Positions 16,085-21,566 of a DNA stretch of 21,566 nt are shown here, piece by piece; within the stretch, counting starts at the first letter, position 1; the number at the start of each line of letters is the position of its first letter. The translations under genes and the position numbers were made by a program. The notes under the pieces were generated by a model. That model saw nothing but the letters and a program-made list of their open reading frames with translations. It had not been told where the DNA came from and did not search any database. The DNA is from Anaerolineales bacterium (lineage in GTDB: Bacteria; Chloroflexota; Anaerolineae; Anaerolineales; JABWBV01), in assembly GCA_020634875.1 (NCBI GenBank), contig JACKAX010000046.1:1-21566 (forward strand), read 5' to 3'.

Positions 16085-16112
16085 CTTATAGTAACGCTAA
16101 GAGACTATCCAA
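16085..16112 (-). promoter_or_regulatory. Candidate promoter of the cyclase operon
   Basis: On the coding strand TTGGAT (16107-16112) and TATAAG (16085-16090) are separated by 16 bases. The -10 matches 5 of 6 consensus bases, the -35 only its TTG. It would give a leader of about 65 bases. Confidence 0.35.
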
Positions 16113-16169
16113 AAATGTAAAACGCATTTCTGGGCTTGTAAATGGTACTATCTTTCTGAAGTTCTCTCC

Positions 16170-16207
16170 AAAAAAAAGATGGGCGGAACTTTTCTCCGCC
16201 CATCTTT
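16170..16207 (-). terminator. Rho-independent terminator downstream of the 965-residue secreted-protein gene
   Basis: A 13-bp perfect stem (16175-16187 with 16195-16207), 7-base loop, then eight T on the - strand (16170-16177). Orientation fits the gene ending at 16382, and it also insulates the cyclase operon promoter. Confidence 0.88.
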
Positions 16208-16381
16208 GAAAATTTGGATTAGCGAGAAATCCTGTTAGTCCACCCCGCCTTTTTGTGAAAATACGGTTCTCCCGGAATTAACGGAACCGAAAACCGGATA
16301 TTAGAGGGGGTAGGGGCTTTCGATCCTCTACCCCTCAGAATCCGTCTCTTTTCCCACCCAAAACTGGAGAGCCGACAATAC
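16208..16381 (-). other. Non-coding 3' region with a GC-rich hairpin
   Basis: The 354 bases between the secreted-protein gene and the cyclase gene hold this stretch, the terminator and the candidate promoter. A hairpin with one bulge and one G-T pair joins 16304-16316 to 16325-16336. It has no T-tract, and I see no gene in it. Confidence 0.45.
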
Positions 16382-19279
16382 CTAACGAACAATGGAGGGC
16401 AAAAACACCAGGATGGTGCCAGCTGGGCTGGGAATAGACACATCCCCACCCGGAGAATTTCCGACTCCGATGAGCGTTTGATCCCCGCCTTTTACATGGC
16501 CTTTCACTCCGTCAATCGCGATGGGCGTTTCACCTGCCCCACCCAGACTGACCTCAAACCAATAACTCGTCGCTTCAAACCCAAACACGTCAATCTGATA
16601 AATGCCCGGAGGATTAACCCCACCAACCAGGAACATTTCTTCGAAGGGGTTGCTGCTGTAAGCTGAGGCGGCAAGCGTACCATCTGGTGCCCAGGCATAC
16701 ATATCAGCATCGCCCGTCAGCGAAGTCAGGTTTATGAGTAACGTTGTGACCGGAAGCAAAGGTAAGCGGTACACCTGCCCCCCATCGTGGTTAATCTGGT
16801 TTTTGGGGGCAATCAAGTTGATTAACGCAATTTCCGGCAAGGAGATATTCCCCTCTGCGTCTGCCACCCAGGCCTGGATGTAATGGGCACCTGGCGCAGG
16901 ATCCAACGCCAGAGTAAAGTCCACACTTGCGCTTGCATACGGAAGCCATCCGGTTTGTTGCGCGGGATACCAATCGCCCAGATCACGGTCAAACCGGTAA
17001 TCAATGTAGTAGATCGAAGCTACACCAGAACCAACATCGGACGCGGTCGTGTTTACCACAACAGAGGGAATTGCGGTAATCAATGCCCCACCATTGACGG
17101 TTAGGTCAGAAATGACTGGAGGATCGGGGTCTGTCGAAGCAGGAAGGACGATGACTTGGCGATCTAGTTGATCGTTGAGGGGGATGGTGTCAGTCAATAA
17201 ATCCGGAGAGGAGAGGTCAACGGTCAGGTGGTAGGCCCCTGCGAGGGCAGGTGTCCAGGGTAAAGTCAAGGAGATGGTAGTGTTCGGGCTAATGACTCCG
17301 GTGGTACCCAAGAGGATGTCTGGGGTTGCGCCCCCGCCGGAAATACCCAAATTGACATTCACCCCCACTTGCCCGGTGGCGAATGGTGCGGCTTCGCCCG
17401 TCCGACGGCGCACAGTCACCCCTACCAACACCTCATCGCCCTCACGCGGGGAGGCGGGGATGGTGTAGAAGTCAAAGGCGTATGCGCCAACATCATCGGC
17501 TGTAAACCAGTCAAGCGCCTCATAAGCCGCGGGAAGCGTGTCACTGATCCCCGCGGGGTTGACGAGACGGATATCATACACCCCCGGAGGGATGCCATAG
17601 GGCACTGCCGCACGCACGAGGTTTTCCGAAACAAAACTAGGCGTTTCTAGCGGATAGACGATTTGCTGACCTTCCGTCTCAATCAGAACGCCTGTGATTC
17701 CGGGCACAAAACCATCCCCAAAAATATTCAGAGAAACCGGGCGATCATTCGCGCCCATCTGGGGGAGAACAGCATCTAGTTTCAGTGCATCAGGGTCATA
17801 AACCACCAGGGCTTTGAACAACATCGCTGGGTTCCCGGAGGGGTTTTGGGCGATGATGCTGTAGACACCTTTTTCAAAATTAGCGGGAATAGTGACTTCC
17901 AGGATCGCATCTGGGTGATCGGCATTAGGAACAAAGGAGATCGGGGTGGTATTGAGGAAGAGTTGGGTGTCTGGTGCAAAATTGGCCCCAATGACTTGAA
18001 CAAGGCCACCTACATCTCGATTGACAACACCCGGAACAACTTTATCGAGGTAAATACCGGTGTCTGCCGGATCCAATACCCGCACAAAAGCGCTGGTGCT
18101 GTTATTCTCAGGCACCAAATCCGGACTAAAGTTCGTTGAAAAAACAAAGTTTGTAAAGCCACCAGCCTGGGTAGGCGAAACAACAATCGTGATGAGTTGT
18201 TCTTGTCCAACCTGTAAATCAGGAATGAGACAGTTCAGGTTGCCGTTCCCAACGACATCACAACTCCCCAGTGGTGAAAAGTTCTGAACTACAAACGGGT
18301 TCGGAATAAAATCCTGAAAGGTGATATCTTTTGCCGGATATGGACCATGGTTGATGATGTGTACCGTGTATGTAAAAAGCTCATTGACTTGCACCACCGG
18401 GGTGGACACGGTATTGATGGTCTGAAGATCGGTGGTGAAGCAACTGGAGAGAAAGCGATTCATCGTATGAAGTTGTTCGAAAGTGCCTGGAAGCGCTTCT
18501 AACGGAAACCCCAACCACGTTGTCTGCCATCCAAACACACTATCTTTTACGTATGTGGCCGCGGCGCGACTGGCGCTTGAGGTAGCTGTCAATATCCCGG
18601 TAGGAACCAGACGTCCATCTTGATTCAAAAAACCGCTTCCCCCGCTAGAAGCTGATTGATCACCACGAAATGCTTCTTCGGCCTGAGCCGTCAAAGTAAA
18701 TACATCACTATAGTTAGAGAATGGGAAAGACAATAAAAACGGTCCCAACCCGCCATAAGTCTGTGTACCTGTGACAACCGATTGGGCAACATCGTTCTGC
18801 CCAGCCGCCACCCCCAGGTAATTGGTCATAAAAGATGTTAGCCCTTGTGCATAGAGATAATCTTGGCTGCTCATCATAAAACAAGCCCCCGTGGAGTTAA
18901 GCCAGGTTCCCAACTCCGCTTCGGTTTGCAAGGTAGGGCCAGCAGTAAGGCTAAAGTTAGCTCCAGTAAACCAGATCACTGCGTCAAAATTTTGCAAGTA
19001 GGACGCCGTGGGTTCAGTGATTGAGGCGTCCCATATCGTAAAGGTATATCCTAAAGTAGACAGGAGTTGCACATAATAAGGGAGAACATCCGGGGAATTA
19101 CCATCGTCATCCACCAATAAGATATTCGTTGTAAGGCCAGAGGCTGGGTTTTCATGATCCACCCAAATATTCTTTTCAGTTGTAACAGCGGCTTGCGTTC
19201 GCGCCGCCCCTAATAATGTGCCCACCAGACCAAAAGCCATTAACAAAATTGCAGTGATTAACAACCATTTTCGTTTCAT
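16382..19279 (-). CDS. Large secreted multidomain protein: GATase-like N-domain, DUF11, IPT/TIG, CARDB-like and PPC-like domains
   Basis: A 965-residue exported protein. Residues 1-31 are a signal peptide (KRK, hydrophobic core, AARTQAA). Approximate domains in order: ~50-290 an alpha/beta domain (NILLVDDDG, FDAVIWFTGANF) like class I glutamine-amidotransferase-fold domains without an obvious catalytic triad; ~295-405 a DUF11-type repeat (FTYTVHIINHGPYPAKDI); ~410-590 two IPT/TIG-like domains; ~595-720 CARDB-like; ~725-840 an Ig-like domain; ~845-930 a bacterial pre-peptidase C-terminal-like domain. The chain ends ILVFLPSIVR, a short hydrophobic Leu-Pro plus Arg tail, and has no membrane anchor of its own. 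A role in surface display or matrix is an inference. AGGAG (19289-19293, coding strand) precedes the ATG by 9 bases. Its ATG overlaps the stop of the upstream membrane-protein gene (ATGA). Confidence 0.85.
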   Translation of the reverse strand: MKRKWLLITAILLMAFGLVGTLLGAARTQAAVTTEKNIWVDHENPASGLTTNILLVDDDGNSPDVLPYYVQLLSTLGYTFTIWDASITEPTASYLQNFDAVIWFTGANFSLTAGPTLQTEAELGTWLNSTGACFMMSSQDYLYAQGLTSFMTNYLGVAAGQNDVAQSVVTGTQTYGGLGPFLLSFPFSNYSDVFTLTAQAEEAFRGDQSASSGGSGFLNQDGRLVPTGILTATSSASRAAATYVKDSVFGWQTTWLGFPLEALPGTFEQLHTMNRFLSSCFTTDLQTINTVSTPVVQVNELFTYTVHIINHGPYPAKDITFQDFIPNPFVVQNFSPLGSCDVVGNGNLNCLIPDLQVGQEQLITIVVSPTQAGGFTNFVFSTNFSPDLVPENNSTSAFVRVLDPADTGIYLDKVVPGVVNRDVGGLVQVIGANFAPDTQLFLNTTPISFVPNADHPDAILEVTIPANFEKGVYSIIAQNPSGNPAMLFKALVVYDPDALKLDAVLPQMGANDRPVSLNIFGDGFVPGITGVLIETEGQQIVYPLETPSFVSENLVRAAVPYGIPPGVYDIRLVNPAGISDTLPAAYEALDWFTADDVGAYAFDFYTIPASPREGDEVLVGVTVRRRTGEAAPFATGQVGVNVNLGISGGGATPDILLGTTGVISPNTTISLTLPWTPALAGAYHLTVDLSSPDLLTDTIPLNDQLDRQVIVLPASTDPDPPVISDLTVNGGALITAIPSVVVNTTASDVGSGVASIYYIDYRFDRDLGDWYPAQQTGWLPYASASVDFTLALDPAPGAHYIQAWVADAEGNISLPEIALINLIAPKNQINHDGGQVYRLPLLPVTTLLINLTSLTGDADMYAWAPDGTLAASAYSSNPFEEMFLVGGVNPPGIYQIDVFGFEATSYWFEVSLGGAGETPIAIDGVKGHVKGGDQTLIGVGNSPGGDVSIPSPAGTILVFLPSIVR

Positions 19280-20007
19280 TTCTTCTTACTCCTTTTGTTG
19301 CTGTCGACCAACCGGCCGAAACGTGAATCTAATTCGCTATCAGAAAGCGAATAATCAGGGGCGAGCAAATGCCTTTCAGTTGCTACCAAACAACCCAACA
19401 AAACAACTTGTGTGCCTGAACTTATCAACGGTCCGAACATCCCGATCGGAACCGCGTTCCCTAAAAACATAACACCTCCCCCGATCAGCACCCATAACCA
19501 TTTACTTTTCCTCCAGATCAACACCCCCAACAGACACAAGACTAACGCGGTCAAGACCGTTGCAAAGGGGAAAACAGCGTTTGGATGAACATACCATAAC
19601 ACCCCCAGCGAAGTCTCTGCTACCCAATCACCCCGCAATAGCCACTCAATTCCCACCCCAACCGCCATCAAGATAATCGCTCCCAACCAAATGATGATCT
19701 GAAAATACCGGTTTTGTGCCCAAGTTATCTCCACCCGCCGGGCAAAATCCAACCCAGCCACCATGAGCAAAGGCACAAACAGCGCAAACAACAAATATTT
19801 ACCCCAATTAAGGCGCTGCAATAACAAACCCTCCCCTAACCAATGGCTTGTGCTCAAAATCAAAGTGTCATAAATAAAGGAAAACACAACCACCTGCAAA
19901 ACCAGTCCGCCCGTAGTTCTTGTCTCCGTCTTGCGGCGAGTACGCCACAACACGAAGAACATCCAAAGTAATATAAAGAAAAATAGAGGGTAAAGAAAAA
20001 CTGCCAT
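19276..20007 (-). CDS. Polytopic membrane protein, unknown function, coupled to the secreted-protein gene
   Basis: A 243-residue protein with about seven hydrophobic helices and a charged cytoplasmic-like tail ending SKKK. I do not recognise the family. Segments include MAVFLYPLFFFILLWMFFVLW at the N-terminus, YLLFALFVPLLMVAGL, IIIWLGAIILMAVGVGI, VLTALVLCLLGVLIW and WLWVLIGGGVMFLGN. The start is uncertain: ATG 20007 leaves 145 bases of AT-rich DNA for divergent promoters, whereas in-frame ATG 20154 would overlap the start of the divergent acyltransferase gene by two bases. Its TGA overlaps the ATG of the 965-residue secreted protein (ATGA at 19276-19279), so the two are translated together and may work together, for example in export, anchoring or modification. 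That role is inferred from position only. Confidence 0.65.
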   Translation of the reverse strand: MAVFLYPLFFFILLWMFFVLWRTRRKTETRTTGGLVLQVVVFSFIYDTLILSTSHWLGEGLLLQRLNWGKYLLFALFVPLLMVAGLDFARRVEITWAQNRYFQIIIWLGAIILMAVGVGIEWLLRGDWVAETSLGVLWYVHPNAVFPFATVLTALVLCLLGVLIWRKSKWLWVLIGGGVMFLGNAVPIGMFGPLISSGTQVVLLGCLVATERHLLAPDYSLSDSELDSRFGRLVDSNKRSKKK

Positions 20008-20152
20008 GAATTTTGCACCGATCCACAAAGAGATAAACGACAGCCCGAATGAAATTTTTGGGTCTAAATATTTTACCAGCCTCAAAACAAGATTTTTGAT
20101 GCCTGGATGATAGAATCCATTTAAAATCCTTTTCGATTTCGCGGTGATACAC
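20008..20152. other. AT-rich divergent intergenic region
   Basis: It probably contains the promoters of the acyltransferase gene (+) and the membrane-protein gene (-). TAGAAT (20111-20116) and TAAAAT (20122-20127) are possible + strand -10 boxes, but no matching -35 at 16-18 bases is visible. Confidence 0.35.
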
Positions 20153-20830
20153 ATGGCCCGAAAACTCATCCTCTTCCTCGTCCACCTTTTTTTCAAACTC
20201 ACCTCCCGCATTACCATCGCAGGCGAAACCACCGCCCATCGCGAGGGGAACTACGTTGCCGTCGCCAACCACCTCGGGTTTATTGATATCGCCCTGCTCT
20301 ACCACCTCGCGCAGCGGGAAGACCTCATCGTCATCGTCGCCAACAAACACGAACGCTCCACCGTCAAACGTTGGATTGGCAACCACACCGGCCTCTTATG
20401 GATTGACCGCGACAATCCCGACGTGCGCCTGCTCAAACACATGTACACCGAACTCAAAAAGGGCGGCCTGCTCGTTATCGCCCCCGAGGGCACCCGCTCT
20501 AAAACACATTCCCTCCTCCCCGGCAAACCCGGCGCGGCCTACCTCGCGGCCCGCGCGGGCGTCCCCATCCTCCCCGCAGGCATCCACGGCACCGAAGACT
20601 CCGTCGTCACCTACCGGCTCAAACACTTCCAAAAACTCGACCTCCACGTTCACTTCGGCAAACCCTTTACCCTCCCCCCGCTCCCCAAACAAAACCGTGA
20701 CGAAGCCCTCCAAAACGACACCGACGAAATCATGTGCCAAATCGCCGCGCTTCTCCCCGCCTCCTACCGCGGCCACTACGCAGACTATCCAAGAACGCAT
20801 GAACTTCTTAACGCAAAACATAAAGCGTAA
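20153..20830 (+). CDS. plsC: 1-acyl-glycerol-3-phosphate acyltransferase-like protein (PlsC family)
   Basis: A 225-residue lysophospholipid acyltransferase (LPLAT/PlsC) family member, expected to acylate lysophosphatidate at the membrane. Motif I NHLGFID (His40, Asp45, H-x4-D), a GLLWIDRD segment near residue 81 and motif III IAPEGTRSK near 109-117 are all present. An N-terminal hydrophobic stretch (LILFLVHLFFKL) would bring it to the membrane. ATG 20153 is preferred to ATG 20144 because MARK followed by the hydrophobic helix is the normal family N-terminus; no clear Shine-Dalgarno sequence for either. Its last codons and stop lie inside a 7-base repeat array (20810-20837), so the natural C-terminus may have been altered by repeat insertion. 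Codons are strongly C-ending, unlike the genes at 1918-4609. Confidence 0.88.
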   Translation: MARKLILFLVHLFFKLTSRITIAGETTAHREGNYVAVANHLGFIDIALLYHLAQREDLIVIVANKHERSTVKRWIGNHTGLLWIDRDNPDVRLLKHMYTELKKGGLLVIAPEGTRSKTHSLLPGKPGAAYLAARAGVPILPAGIHGTEDSVVTYRLKHFQKLDLHVHFGKPFTLPPLPKQNRDEALQNDTDEIMCQIAALLPASYRGHYADYPRTHELLNAKHKA

Positions 20831-20837
20831 AACGTAA
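20810..20837 (+). repeat. Four tandem heptamers A[A/G]CnnAA spanning the plsC stop codon
   Basis: Units start at 20810, 20817, 20824 and 20831; for example AGCGTAA (20824) followed by AACGTAA (20831). The TAA stop of the acyltransferase (20828-20830) is the end of the third unit. Confidence 0.65.
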
Positions 20838-20879
20838 GCATCCCCCCTCCCCAAACGTCTAAAACAACTCATCCTCCCC

Positions 20880-20900
20880 ACTCATCACTCATTACTCATT
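20880..20900 (+). repeat. Three tandem heptamers ACTCATY before the regulator gene
   Basis: Units at 20880 (ACTCATC), 20887 (ACTCATT) and 20894 (ACTCATT). They end 5 bases before the start codon of the BTAD regulator. Confidence 0.65.
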
Positions 20901-20905
20901 CCTCC

Positions 20906-21566
20906 ATGCTCTCCCTCCGTCTCCTCGGCTCTCCGCAAACCATCCTCGATACACGCCCAATCCAAATCTCCCGGCGGAAAAGCCGCGCGCTCCTGTACTA
21001 CCTCGCAGCGCATCCTGATCCCCAACCGCGCGAACACCTCCTCCCCCTCCTCTGGCCCGAACTCGACCGCGCCGCCGCCCAACAAACCCTCCGCACCACC
21101 CTCTATGGTCTCCGCAAAGCCCTCCCCGATCATCTCCAGATCACCGACACCGAAATCTCCCTCTCCCCCGATACCGAAAGCGACGTTCTGACTTTTCGCA
21201 ACCTCCAAACCCCCGTCACCAACTACCCCACCCCTCAACGTGCCTGCGAAGTCCTCACCCAAACCCTCGTCCTCTACCGTGGCGAATTTCTCGAAGGCTT
21301 CTCCCTCCCCGACAGCGTCTCCTACGACGACTGGCAACGCACCGAGGCCGAAAGCTATCGCCGCGTCACGATCCGTGGCTACACCACCCTCAGCCAACTC
21401 CACGAAACCCAGGGCGATTACCGCCTCGCCCTCGACGCCCTGGCCCAAGCGCTCGCCTTCGACCCCCTCCAAGAAGACCTCCAACGCGCCGCCCTCCGCC
21501 TCCACTACTTTGCAGGCGACCGCGCCGGCGCCATCCGCCGCTACGACACCCTCCGCAAACTCCTCG
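20906..21566 (+). CDS. AfsR/SARP-like transcriptional regulator with BTAD domain, 3'-truncated by window
   Basis: The frame stays open from ATG 20906 to the window end (220 codons), so the gene continues outside. Residues ~1-95 fit the OmpR-type winged-helix domain of SARP regulators (LRLLGSPQTILDTRPIQIS, KSRALLYYLAAHP, REHLLPLLWPEL, QQTLRTTLYGLRKAL). Residues ~100-220 fit the bacterial transcriptional activator domain, a TPR-like helical domain (YRGEFLEGFSLPDS, RLALDALAQALAFDPLQEDLQRA). In Chloroflexota such N-termini often lead into an AAA/STAND ATPase and TPRs; that part, if present, is out of view. Targets are unknown. No Shine-Dalgarno sequence is visible, only the ACTCATY repeat and CCTCC. 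The opposite strand also has a long open frame here, which is a shadow caused by C-ending codons. Confidence 0.87.
   Translation, partial: MLSLRLLGSPQTILDTRPIQISRRKSRALLYYLAAHPDPQPREHLLPLLWPELDRAAAQQTLRTTLYGLRKALPDHLQITDTEISLSPDTESDVLTFRNLQTPVTNYPTPQRACEVLTQTLVLYRGEFLEGFSLPDSVSYDDWQRTEAESYRRVTIRGYTTLSQLHETQGDYRLALDALAQALAFDPLQEDLQRAALRLHYFAGDRAGAIRRYDTLRKLL

Noticed and set aside
16219..16449. A 76-codon - strand frame after the secreted-protein gene
   Set aside because: It overlaps the secreted-protein gene end in another frame, lacks a ribosome binding site and resembles nothing.
20256..20837. A 193-codon + strand frame rich in Ser/Thr/Pro
   Set aside because: It is the out-of-frame reading of the PlsC-like gene; low complexity and no domain.
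20885..21505. A 206-codon open frame on the - strand, Gly/Glu/Val-rich
   Set aside because: It is the shadow of the C-ending codons of the BTAD regulator, which has clear domain motifs on the + strand.

Overview
The window looks like a chromosomal piece of an uncultured-type anaerobic or facultative bacterium, most likely Chloroflexota (Anaerolineae-like). This is an inference from gene content, not a phylogenetic placement. The supporting features are a corrinoid/tetrahydrofolate methyl branch with DUF1638, an F420-type nitroreductase-fold protein, a soluble-adenylyl-cyclase-like multidomain ATPase/TPR protein, an AfsR/SARP-like BTAD regulator, and large secreted proteins, one ending in a short FLPSIVR tail. 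I saw no tRNA, rRNA, CRISPR array, transposase or phage gene.

Region 1 (1-4800, + strand) is a one-carbon operon. It holds the C-terminal part of a RamA-like corrinoid-activating ASKHA protein, MetV and MetF (start/stop overlap), an AcsE/MtrH-type methyltetrahydrofolate:corrinoid methyltransferase, and a DUF1638 protein, followed by a hairpin terminator. Together they would move methyl groups between a corrinoid protein and tetrahydrofolate. The corrinoid protein and any substrate-specific methyltransferase or CO dehydrogenase are not in view. Three gaps in this operon are almost filled by three different inverted repeats, and two of these are built from 8- or 9-base units.

Region 2 (4860-9813) has a small F420-type oxidoreductase gene. 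A perfect bidirectional terminator separates it from a convergent gene for a surface-anchored beta-rich protein. Next come a membrane-associated metallophosphoesterase with a Gly-rich membrane protein upstream of it, and a divergent second phosphoesterase.

Region 3 (9815-16112, - strand) is a tight four-gene operon: a 1351-residue class III cyclase with two cyclase domains, ATPase and TPRs; a small PII-like protein; a CaCA-type cation antiporter; and a third metallophosphoesterase, broken by a one-base excess in a run of nine G (coding strand). The gene order suggests a cyclic-nucleotide/cation signalling unit. This is the most interesting candidate system here.

Region 4 (16170-20007, - strand) is a translationally coupled pair: a polytopic membrane protein and a 965-residue secreted multidomain protein, closed by a strong terminator. 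Region 5 (20153-21566, + strand) has a PlsC-like acyltransferase, whose 3' end is part of a heptamer array, and the start of a BTAD-family regulator cut by the window edge. Region 5 genes strongly prefer C-ending codons, while the 3' part of region 1 on the same strand prefers G-ending codons.
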